Shown: positions 11,311 through 21,313 of the stretch, one piece after another
Numbering within the stretch: the stretch's first letter is position 1
How the letters are laid out: every line of letters starts with the position of its first letter
Assembly (NCBI GenBank): GCA_035048815.1
Contig: JAUCBN010000062.1
Span: 3,792,001 to 3,856,000, forward strand
Source of the DNA: Abelmoschus esculentus
Lineage: Eukaryota > Streptophyta > Magnoliopsida > Malvales > Malvaceae
Direction: 5' to 3'
Length of the DNA: 64,000 bases
Notes under the pieces: model-generated
What the model saw: only the letters and a program-made list of their open reading frames with translations
Database searches by the model: none
What the model was told of the DNA's origin: nothing
Program-made: the position numbers and the translations under genes

Positions 11311-12685
11311 TAATGGCCGCTTCTTGATTTTGCAACCTCATCTCAGTCCTATTCATGAAGGCATCTGTCCTCTTGATGAAATTACTATTTTCTGCCATGT
11401 ATGACTCAGTTTTCATCATGAAGGCCTTTAGCATGTTTTCCAATGAACTTATCAGTTGCTGCTGCATATGCTGCTGCGGCATCAGTTGCTGGACTTGCTG
11501 TTGCGGCATTGGTTGCTGGACTTGCTGCTGCGGCATTGGTTGCTGAAATCCCGAAGGTTGAGTGATTGGATTTAAGGCATTGTTTGGGTTGCTCCATGAT
11601 AGGTTTGGATGCCTCTTCCATGAGGGGTTGTATGTGTTGGGCATCACATTGTTACGGTTGTAGTTCCCAACATACATACCAGTTTCTTGATTCATGCAGT
11701 CAGAGGAACTGTGGTTACCTCCACATAAGTCACAGTATGAATCAATTACCATGACCTCACGGGTATTGTGTTGTAACTGTAGGTTTTGCACCATCTTGGT
11801 AAGAGAGGCCAATTGTGCTGCCACTGAACTTGATGAATCTAATTCGTTTACCGTGGCTTGGCGTCTTACTCCTCCTCGCCTAGATGTAGGAAACTGGAAA
11901 TCATTCTTTGCGAGTTTATTCAGTATTTCAATAGCTTCCTCAGGTGCTTTATCTAGGAGTGTTCCGTTTGACGAGACATCTAACATCATCCTTGTCGGGG
12001 CATTCGTGGCATTGTAAAACATTGTCACCTGTGTCCATAGGGGAAATCCATGCAAAGGACACTTGTGCAATAGCTCTCTGTAGCGTTCCCATGCCTCGTA
12101 CTTTGGTTCGTCTTCTGCCTGTCGAAAAGAAGTAATTTCATTACGGATTGTATCATATAAATTAGTAGGATTAAAACGAGTAATGAAATCACGGCAAAGT
12201 TCACTCCAGGAACCAGTAGATCCTGCTGGAATGCTATTTAACCACGTTTTCGCCCTATCCCTCAGTGAATAGGGGAATAGCTTCAATCGCAAGACATCTT
12301 CATGGACTCCTTGTATTTTGAAAGAGTTGCAGATTTCCATGAAGGACTTGAGGTGCTGCCTTGCATCTTCAGTTGCAGGCCCACCAAATTGTCCAATTGT
12401 GTTTAACATATTGAACATAACGGGTTTGAGTTTAAAATGGGCTGCTTCAATCTCCGGTGTAACGACTCATGGGTTTAATCCGTTTAAGTCCTCTTCCAGG
12501 AAGTCCATGACAGTGAGCTGCCGCAGCCCAAGTGGCGGTGGAAGTCCTCCATTGCCGGCAGGTAAGTTTTGTCCTGCCGGGTGTTCTGCCATGGCTCCTT
12601 GGATCTGTCTCCTCAACCTCTGCCTTGTTCTTTCGATTTCTGGATCTAACTCGTACAAGGGTTTGGTTGGATTGGCCCTGGTCAT
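11311..12685 (-). pseudogene. Athila gag N-terminal part of outer element
   Basis: The start is ATG at 12685 (MTRANPTKPLYELDPEIERT). A TGA at 12467-12469 breaks the frame, which then stays open through the Gag core, the knuckle CDLCGGNHSSSDC and a linker with repeated QQPMPQQQV units, up to the nested insertion at 11311. The linker has one more such unit than the inner copy. The continuation is at 3106-2138. Confidence 0.88.
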
Positions 12686-12760
12686 ACACCAAGAAAAACA
12701 AAAGTAAAATAAAAATAAAAATAAACAAGAAAATAAAGAAAACAAAATTTAATTGTCGTT

Positions 12761-12777
12761 CCCCGACAACGGCGCCA
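12761..12777 (-). promoter_or_regulatory. Primer binding site, tRNA-Asp type, outer element
   Basis: The minus strand reads TGGCGCCGTTGTCGGGG, with one mismatch to the inner-element site, 6 bases inside the LTR. Confidence 0.9.
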
Positions 12778-12783
12778 AAAACT

Positions 12784-14112
12784 TGTCGCGTGTCAAAAGT
12801 GCGTGTTTAGTGCAAGTGGACACATCGCAAGTAATATGTGATAAGTATTTTATCGAATTATCGTCTCCTCAGGGACCGATATAATTAATATGCTTTCTTC
12901 ACCTCCTTGTTCTGTAGAAAGATAAAATAACAAGTGAGTTGATTTGATTTATCTAACTTAAAATAACTAAATAAAAGATAAAGGATTGAAATAGTAGAGA
13001 GAGATGGGCTAGGATCCAGTTGCGTCGTATTGTGGAATTGATCGACTGATCTCTGTCCAATGCAATCGTATATCACTGCCTCGGCAGCACTGCAGTTTAC
13101 TGCCCTGGCAGCGATAATACTGTCTGCCGCGACAATCCCTTGCTCGTGGGCAGACTTTACCAAAGTTCGGCAAAGTGTCCTTGGGTGACTCCGCTTATCC
13201 CTAAGTCAGAGTGCTGTTGATGACTAGTCCTTGATGATACCTTCCGGCGTGAACCAATTATACTCACCAACCAATCTCACACTTCTTTTAGCCGCTGAAA
13301 CTCTTAACCTATCCCTAGGCCGAGTTAGTATTTCGCGATTGAAACACCGTACTTACCCCTTTCGTGAATCTAACTCTCCCGAGCTTAGATAAATGGATGA
13401 TTCACAATATCCTCTCCCGAGCTCAATTGTGAAAACAAGGAATAACAAAGGATAAGCAAACCTTGATAACTTTATTGCATTGAATGAAAGACAAAGTACA
13501 ATCTCCTCTCACAAATACTCGACAACCTTCACCTAATCCCTAAGAAGGTTTTAGAACATGATGGAGAGGAAAGAAACAAGAGTAGAAGTCGGCTCTCCCT
13601 AGGTATTTCCGATCTATGATACATTGGGTGGCTAGGTCTTTATATAGGCTAGACTTAGGGCAAACCTTTCCTAAGTAGAATACAACTTGGAGTAGGGAAC
13701 AAGTCAAGTACATAATAATAATATATTTCCAAGTTTATATTCGGCTAAGGGGCTTTCCCGCGTGGTCTTCCTTTGGGCTTTTCCTTGTGCTAGCCAGCTC
13801 CGATCCATGGGCTTCAAGTCCAGACACGTTCCTTGGATTTTTGTCTTTCCATCGCCTATAGTCTTGCTTCCTGTCTTTCAGCTGCTGCCTCGGCAACAGG
13901 TCCTGCCTCGGCCTTGTCTCTGCCTCGGCACTGGTTCTCCTGCACAGATATGAAAACACAGTAAAACGTGCCTTTTTCTATATATATTATCTATATGAGT
14001 AAAACTTCTAAATATATCACATTAAGCACATGCATTAGTCCGAGTGGGTGTATATTTGGTGATTAATGCCTACAAAAGGAGTAAAAAGTGATAGTGTGTT
14101 GAGCACTTATCA
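12784..14112 (-). repeat. 5' LTR of outer Athila element
   Basis: 1329 bp, starting TGTCGCG and ending CACTTATCA on the plus strand. A PBS lies directly inside, so this is the 5' LTR of the minus-strand element. The TATA-like box is at 13639-13648. Confidence 0.93.
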
Positions 14113-14505
14113 CTTCATAATCGCATGCCTCCTAAATTGAAGGATCATGGATGTTTCACTATACCATGTGCAATTGGAAATCACTATGAAGGAAAGACCC
14201 TATGTGATCTTGGAGAAAGCATAAACTTGATGCCTAAATCTGTTTTCCAAAAGCTTGGAATAGGAAGGGCAAAACCTACAACTGTTATGCTCCAATTGGC
14301 AGATAGATCATATGTGCATCCTGAAGGAAAAATCGAGGACATATTGGTAAGGGTGGATAAATTTATTTTTCCAGCTGACTTTCTTATTCTTGATTGTGAG
14401 GCAGATGACAATGCACCGATCATCTTGAGGAGACCCTTTCTAGATACTGGATGCACTCTTATCGATGTGGAAAAAGGAGAATTGACAACGAGGGTTAACG
14501 ACTAA
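14113..14505 (+). pseudogene. Athila protease fragment, older plus-strand element
   Basis: The frame starts inside the protease (LHNRMPPKLKDHGCFTIPCA), exactly where the outer LTR inserted, and ends at a stop in VND*. It aligns residue by residue with the proteases at 2138 and 7327. The active-site segment reads CDLGESINLMP, so the usual Ala is Glu. This is the target element of the outer insertion. Confidence 0.85.
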
Positions 14506-14808
14506 CAAGTCAAATTCAATGTTTTCATGATTTTGAAAAGACATGATGATACATAGGAGTGCCAGATGATATACACCATAAATGCAGACAGTGCAATACC
14601 CTGTCTCAGCAACCATTGCCTTGGCAGCAGCCTCGGCAATACATCACAGCACCACCTCGACAGTATAGTTGATGACTGTTACAGCAGAATCTTGGACAGT
14701 ATGCCCAATGATGATGAAACAAAAGAGATTGAGGAGATCAGCTAGACAACACACCTTCCAGGTAAGTACTTCGAACCTCTAAATTACCCAAGTAAGGATG
14801 AAAAACCT
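14506..14808 (+). other. Decayed protease-RT linker, older Athila element
   Basis: No open frame. It contains short CAGCAACCATTGCC / TGCCTCGGCA-like motifs also typical of the neighbouring elements. Confidence 0.5.
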
Positions 14809-15011
14809 TCAGGTGAGGAACCAGTAGTTATTGAATTAAAACCTTTACCCGACAAATTAAAGTATGCTTATTTGGGAACCAACCACACAATGCCTATAAT
14901 TGTTTCTTCTGAGTTGCAGCCAGAACAGGAACACAACTTGATAGAGATGCTGCGACAGCACAAGAAGGCAATTGGTTGGTCAATTGATGACTTGAAGGGA
15001 ATAAGCCCACT
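14809..15011 (+). pseudogene. Athila reverse transcriptase N-terminus, truncated
   Basis: The frame reads EEPVVIELKPLPDKLKYAYL and then GTNHTMPIIVSSELQPEQEH, followed by KAIGWSIDDLKGISP, which is the lead-in to Ty3/gypsy reverse transcriptase of the Athila type. It stops abruptly at 15011, where the tRNA-pair repeat begins. It shows that an autonomous, polymerase-bearing relative of the 1-14 kb elements once existed here. Confidence 0.8.
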
Positions 15012-15381
15012 GTTAGATATCTATTCAATGTCAAATAAACACAATTTTAACAAGATTTTTATAACGGGGTTAAAAAATTAATCCTTAATATTTACATATT
15101 CATCAACTTAGACATCGATAATGAGGGTTAATTTAGAAAAAAAAATAATTGAATCTGTGTGTATGGTGGATAAAATGTTCTGTTTTTCAAATTTAGTTAA
15201 CTTTCATGACACCCAATTCGAAAAATTTGATGACCATTTTGTATTTTTAGATATAGTTATGTGACATTTTTCGCAATTTACCCCAATGTTTACTTAATAT
15301 ACAAAATACTTATAATATTTTTATTTCAATTTGCTTATGTTATACAACTATTAAATTTTTGCGAATAATAAGGATTGAGTT

Positions 15382-15455
15382 GTTAGAATAGCTCAGTTGG
15401 CTAAAGCGTGTGGCTGTTAACCACAAGGTCGGAGGTTCAAACCCTCCTTTTAACG
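15382..15455 (+). tRNA. tRNA-Asn (GTT), possibly functional or a young pseudogene
   Basis: 74 nt that fold as a cloverleaf: acceptor GTTAGAA/TTTTAAC with one G-T pair, anticodon stem TGTGG/CCACA with loop CTGTTAA, and T stem GGAGG/CCTCC. One mismatch is seen in the D stem. TTTT at 15460-15463 could end Pol III transcription. Confidence 0.65.
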
Positions 15456-15611
15456 TTACTTTTCATTTGAAATTCTAGTTAAATGTGATTTTGTGAAATA
15501 AATCAATCTCGAAATAAATAAAATGTGATACTAGACCGTAAAAACATCTCAAAATATATTTATATACATGCACAATAATCACGATAAAAAAACGAAAACT
15601 GTTTATATGCA

Positions 15612-15661
15612 GCGTCATGCTAATAACGCGAAGGTCGCAGGTCCGAGACCTGCATGGGCCA
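15612..15661 (+). pseudogene. tRNA-Ile (AAT) 3' fragment
   Basis: The anticodon loop CTAATAA, variable region, T arm GCAGG/CCTGC and 3' end ATGGGCCA match plant tRNA-Ile(AAT). The first roughly 25 nt are missing compared with copy B. Confidence 0.75.
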
Positions 15662-16355
15662 ATTTATTTACATTTACCCATTTTCTCAAAATTGTCATTG
15701 TTTTCTTCAATTTAGTAGTTCCCGAATCATATAAATTTTTATCTTACCATTTTATTCCCCTCTATTTTGTTTATTTTCTCCTCTCTTTATGCATTAAATG
15801 AAAATATAAGGAACAATATGTGTTCACCTTATACATTATCCATGTTCTATTCAAATATATGGTTTTCTTTGTTACACTGTTTTTAATCAAATTCAAAAAC
15901 AAAATGAATATAAAGATTTGAAAATTAATGCAAATTTTTCAGTATGTTTTTTTCTAAATAACCTTGTGATACGCTATAATATGTTGCTAGATATCTATTC
16001 AATGTTAATTAAACGCAGTTTTAACAATATTTTTATAACGGGGTTAAAAAATTAATCCTTAATATTTACACATTCATCAACTTAGACATCGATACTGTGG
16101 GTTAATTTAGAAAAAAAAATAATTGAATCTTTGTGTATGGTGGATTAAATGTTCTGTTTTTCAAATTTAGTTAACTTTCATGACACCCTATTCGAAAAAT
16201 TTGATAACCATTTTGTATTTTTAGATATAGTTATGTGACATTTTTCGCAATTTACCCCAATGCTTACTTAATATACAAAATACTTATAATATTTTTATTT
16301 AAAGTTGCTTATGTTATACAACTATTAAATTTTTGTGCATAATAAGGATCATGTT

Positions 16356-16430
16356 GCTGGGATAGCTCGGTTGGCTAGAGTTTGTGGCTGCTAACCACAA
16401 GGTCGGAGGTTCAAGTCCTCTTTCTAGAGC
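16356..16430 (+). pseudogene. tRNA-Asn-derived pseudogene, anticodon changed
   Basis: The 5' end GCTGGGATAGCTC is canonical for tRNA-Asn, but the anticodon loop reads CTGCTAA, so the anticodon would be GCT instead of GTT. The T stem and the 3' acceptor strand no longer pair well. Confidence 0.7.
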
Positions 16431-16611
16431 TCTACATTTCATTTGAATTTCTAGTTAAATGTGATTTTGTGAAACAAATCAATCTCGAAATAAATAAAAC
16501 ATGATACTAGATCGTAAAACCATCTCAAAATATATTTATATACACGCACAATAATCACAATAAAAAAAACAAAAATTGGTTATATGCATAAAGTTGTTAA
16601 TCATATCCATC

Positions 16612-16685
16612 GGCCTATTAGCTCAGCTGGTTAGAGCGTCGTGCTAATAACGCAAAGGTCGTAGGTTTGAGACATGCATGGGCAA
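16612..16685 (+). pseudogene. tRNA-Ile (AAT) full-length, decayed
   Basis: It starts GGCCTATTAGCTCAGCTGG and has anticodon loop CTAATAA. Mismatches in the first acceptor pair, the anticodon stem and the T stem (GTAGG/CATGC) suggest a pseudogene. Confidence 0.7.
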
Positions 16686-16800
16686 ATTTAGTTACATTTA
16701 CCCATTTTCTCAAAATCGTCATTTTTCCTTCAATTTAGTAGTTTCCGAATCATGTAAATTTTTATCTTATCATTTTAATCCCCTCAATTTTGTTAATTTT

Positions 16801-19035
16801 TGTAACATCCCGGTTTTGGGTCTAGGAGTTTACAACGGCTATAATTTCAAATTGGTTTTTCAAAATCTATGTTTTAGGACCCATTTAAAGTAAAAATGAT
16901 TTAAAAGGGGTTTTGAAAGAAAAGAGGGGTAATGGGGGGACCGCTTATGTGATTTCCCCCAAAACACCCATGGAAGACAAAATTTAACAAAATAAAAAGG
17001 GTTTTTATTCAAAAAGGAGTTACCTTTTTACTCTTCATCTTTTCCAAAAGGTTTTTCCCATTACAAGAACAAGCTTTCTTCTTCATAGGAGTGATTTTGA
17101 AAAGGTAAATCATTCTTTAACTTAGTTTTCTTGTTCTTCACATTATTATAGCATGGATTTTGTTTTTATCCCTTGAGATTTTAGTTACATGTTGGAAATG
17201 GGTTTTGAAAAGGAATTTTTGGATGGTTTTTAAAGGTGTATTAAAAAGGGTGTTTTTAAACTTCTTTTGGTGCCAAAATATGTTTAAAAGTTGGGTTTTT
17301 AAGTGTTTTAGGTGTTTAAATTGAAGGGTAATGGCTGTGCTTTGCATAAGTACGAAAATGAGAATTTTTGGATGAATTTGGCTTTGAAGTGTTGAGAAAA
17401 ATATTGTGGATTTGTGAGCTGATGTAAAACAATGATTTTTTGGTTGATTATGAGGTTAATACTTTAATTTTGGTTACTTTGAAACAACACATTTGGTTCC
17501 GGGTGATTCGAGTGCAATTCCTGAAGGTTCGGGGCTCAATTTGGCTACCGTTAGTGTTGTGTGGTGAGTGGAAAAATGTTTTGAAATTGGTTTTGGTTCA
17601 AGGAAGATTTGGGGAGTTTGGATTAAGCTTGATAAGCTAATCCAAACTCAAGAGTAAGATCTACCCATTTTACTTATCTTGTATGCTTGTTAGATGGTAA
17701 AGATTGGAAAGCTTGTTGTGTTTAATTATTGTCGATGGCATGTTAATTGTTGTGTTGATTATCTATTGATTAATGACATATTAATATGCCATGTGAGATA
17801 TTTTTAAGGTAACTGTAAGATGTTGCAGGTTATGCTTGTAAGTGGTAAGTAAGACCACTCGAGTATGGTAAGAAATATAGCCGGGTGGCTTTGTAAGACC
17901 GGTAAGAGGTGTAAGATGTAAGATTTGTAAAATAATATTATGGTAATGATGTTGGCATTCATTGAGTCATATCGGGTATAATTGGTCGACCAATAGGATG
18001 TAAGAATAGTGCACTATGAGACAAATTTCGGTCATGTCAGATAAAACTCGTATACATATAAGATAAATTCGACCGTGTCAGATAAATTCATATGCGTGTA
18101 AGACATTTCCGCATATCCGTGTATAATAACCAAGTTTGCCAACATACTTATCTTAATTACTATGAATATGTGTTTTTATGTTATGTTGTGGACTTTGGTT
18201 GCTCTCGTAGGTTGTAAGATGCTATGATGTTAGATGCATATAATGATGTTAGTGTTTATTTTCAAATAAAGCTTGAACCCTGCATTGTCGTAGTTACGTT
18301 TTTGATTTCTGCTCACTAAGCATTTATGCTTACACTCTCGTTTTCCGACAATGCAGATCGTTAGCTCGGGAGTTAGCACGGTGCGAGGAAGGGCGTCCAA
18401 GTGTTTTGCTCTTTAGCTCAAGTATGATTTAGTTGCAGTAATGTATTATTTAGCAATGAGTTATGCTATGTTATTTAGGAGCGTTGTTTGACTCCTATGT
18501 TGACTTATGTTTTGGATGATTTCATGCATGGTTTATATTCGACATAGTTGCCTTGAGTTAGCATGTTGATCTATGTTTTGAAGTTATGGTTATGTGGATA
18601 TTATCTTTGATGTTGTTTGAACTCTTTTATGTATGAACTCTATGTCTTGTTGCTTGAGTATGATTCGAATGGATGTAAATGAGTTTCAAGCATGTGTAAC
18701 CTGATCCTTGAGTTCTATAATGCCTTATGCATGTTAAGTATGCTTGTATGTGATTGTTGGGTTAATCCTTAGATGTTTGTGCTTTAAAATTCATCTAAAT
18801 GCAGGGGCTTTTGGTTTCACCTCGTACCGATACGCCAATGTCGTTTTGAGCCTTCGGGCTTTCGGCAAGCCCAAAAAGGTTGGTTTAGAGCCCGTGTGCA
18901 GATACGTTGGTCGTTTGGTCTCAGAAAGGCTTTCTAGGGTTGGTTATTGGAGTCGGGTCTTCGAACTTGACTTCGGTAATCCCCGTGTAACCACCTCGGG
19001 TTGGTCTTGCGACTAGGCCGGGTCGAGGGGTTACA
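16801..19035 (+). repeat. Solo LTR, Ty3/gypsy TGTAACATCC type
   Basis: 2235 bp starting TGTAACATCC and ending GGGGTTACA, flanked by ATTTT on both sides (16796-16800, 19036-19040) and inserted in copy B of the tRNA-pair repeat. There is no internal coding sequence. TGTAAC..GTTACA termini are common for chromovirus-like LTRs. The clade is inferred. Confidence 0.85.
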
Positions 19036-19324
19036 ATTTTCTCCTCTCTTTATGCACTAATTGAAATTATAAAGAACAATATGTGTTCACCTTATACATT
19101 ATCCATGTTCTATTCAATTATATGGTTTTCTTTGTTACACTGTTTTTTATTCAAATTCAAAAACAAAATGAATATAAAGATTTGAAAACTAATGCAAATT
19201 TTTTAGTATGTTTTTTTTTTCTTCTAAATAACCTTGTGATACGCTATAATATGTTGCTAGATATCTATTTAATGTCAAATAAACGCAATTTTAACAAGAT
19301 TTATATAATGGGGTTAAAAATTTA

Positions 19325-21305
19325 TAGCATATCCCATTGCTAGCTAATACATTACTGCAACTAAATCATACTTGAGCTAACAAGCAACACACTTGGACGC
19401 CCTTCCTCGCACCGTGCTAACTCCCGAGCTAACGATCTGCATTTTCGGTAAACGAGACTGTAAGAATTAGTGAGCAGAACTCAAAAATCTAACTACGACA
19501 ATGCAGGGTTCAAGCTTTATTTGAAAATAAACACTAACATCATTATATGCATCTAACATCATAGCATCTTACAACCTACGAGAGCAACCAAAGTCTACAA
19601 CATAACATAAAAACACATATTCATAGTAATTAAGATAAGTATGTTGGCAAACTTGGTTATTATACACGGATATGCGGAAACGTCTTACACGCATACGAAT
19701 TTATCTGACACGACTGAATTTATCTTACATGTATACGAGTTTTGTCTGACACGACCGAATTTATCTGACACGTATGCGAATTTTGTCTCATAGTGCATTA
19801 TTCTTACATCATATTGGTCGACCAATTATACCCGATATGACTCAATGAATGCCAACATCATTACCATAATATTATCTTACAAATCTTACATCTTACACCT
19901 CATATCGGTCTTACACAGACACCCGGCTATATTTCTTACCATACTCGAGTGGTCTTACTTACCACTTACAAGCATAACCTGCAACATCTTACAGTCACCT
20001 TAAAACTATCTCACATGGCATATTAACATGTCATTAATCAATAAATAAATAACACAACTCAATATAACAATTGACATGTCATCGACAACAATTAAACACA
20101 ACAAGCTTTCCAATCTTTATCATCTAACAAGCATACAAGCTAAGTAAAATGGGTAGATCTTACTCTTGAGTTTGGATTAACTTATCAAGCTTAATCCAAA
20201 CTCCCAAAATCTTCTTTGAACCAAAACCAAGTTCAAAATATTTTTCCACTCACCAACAACTCTAACGATAGCCAAATTGATCCCCGAACCTTTCGGATTT
20301 GCACTCGAATCACCAGGAACCAAATGTGCTGCTTCAAACTAATCAAAATTAAACTATTAACCTCATAATCAACCACAAATTCAATATTTTACATTAGCTC
20401 ACAAATTCACAATATTTTCTCAACAATTCAAAGCCAAATTCATCGAAAAATTCTCATTTTCGTACTTAAGCAAAGCACAACCATTACCCTTCAATTTAAA
20501 CACCTAAAACACTTCAAAACATGTCCAAAACATCACTCATATATAGTATAACTATCAGCCATTCATTTCCACACTAAAACACCCCCAAAACACTCATTTT
20601 CCACCTTCAAAAATTGCCTACTGCAGCCATTTCGGGAATTTCATCATCTAACTCATTTAACTATTCAAAATCCATCCTTTAACATTCTAAAAACACCTAC
20701 CAAGGTTATATATACATCCAGCCCTTTATTTTCAACAAAACCCAACCAAAAACTCAAGTTTTCAACCTCCAAAAATTCCCATAACAAACCATTTCGAGAA
20801 TACCATTAAAAACCCAACTTTTAAACATATTTTGGCACCAAAAGAAGTTTAAAAACATCCTTTTTAATACCCTTTTAAAACCCATACGAAAATTCCTTTT
20901 CAAAACCTATTTTCAACATGTAACTAAAATCTCAAGGGATAAAAACAAATTCATCCTATAATAATGTGAAGAACAAGAAAACTAAGTTAAAGAATGATTT
21001 ACCTTTTCAAAATCACTCCTATGAAGAAGAAAGCTTGTTCTTGTAATGGAGAAAACCTTTTGGAAAAGATGAATAGTAAAAAGGTGTCTCCTTTTTTAAT
21101 GAAAACCCCTTTTTTGTTAAATTTTATGTCTTCCATGGGTGTTTTGGGGAAATCACATAAGTGGTCCCCCATTACCCCTCTTTTCTTTCAAAACCCCTTT
21201 TTAAACCATTTTTAATTTAAATGGGTCCTAAAACATAAATTTTGAAAAACCAAATTTGAAATTATATCAGGTCTAAACTCCTAGACCCAAAACCAGGATG
21301 TTACA
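19325..21305 (-). repeat. Partial LTR of the same family, inverted
   Basis: The reverse complement starts TGTAACATCC at 21305 and follows the solo LTR at 16801 to about its position 18460. It contains about 300 bp (around 20520-20830) that the solo LTR lacks. The 3' part of the LTR is missing at 19325. With the solo LTR it forms a long inverted repeat. Confidence 0.85.
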
Positions 21306-21308
21306 GGA

Positions 21309-21313
21309 TATAC
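21309..21313. other. Target-site duplication, Tekay element, left
   Basis: TATAC, repeated at 30461-30465 just after the element. Confidence 0.93.

Larger units (their letters stand above)
1210..14112 (-). mobile_element. Outer Athila-type non-autonomous LTR retrotransposon, partial
   Basis: Read on the minus strand the order is LTR (12784-14112), tRNA-Asp PBS (12761-12777), gag (12685 to 11311), the nested sister element, gag end and protease (3106-2138), an internal TATA-like box, and the start of a second ORF (1435-1210) cut by the third LTR. The 3' LTR lies outside the window. Gag and protease read Athila-like. No reverse transcriptase or integrase is visible. The flank CTTCA (14113-14117) lies inside the protease of an older plus-strand element. 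Confidence 0.8.
15012..15987 (+). repeat. tRNA-pair tandem repeat, copy A
   Basis: The unit of about 974 bp starts near TAGATATCTATTCAATG and holds a tRNA-Asn (15382-15455), then the 3' part of a tRNA-Ile, in AT-rich sequence. The next unit starts with the same words at 15988. Apart from the tRNAs no coding sequence is seen. Confidence 0.85.
15988..19324 (+). repeat. tRNA-pair tandem repeat, copy B (split) and start of copy C
   Basis: Copy B runs 15988-16800 and resumes at 19036 after a solo LTR. Copy C starts at 19258 with TAGATATC and runs only to about 19324, where an inverted LTR piece begins. Without the insertion copy B is about 1030 bp, longer than A because it keeps the whole tRNA-Ile. 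Confidence 0.85.
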
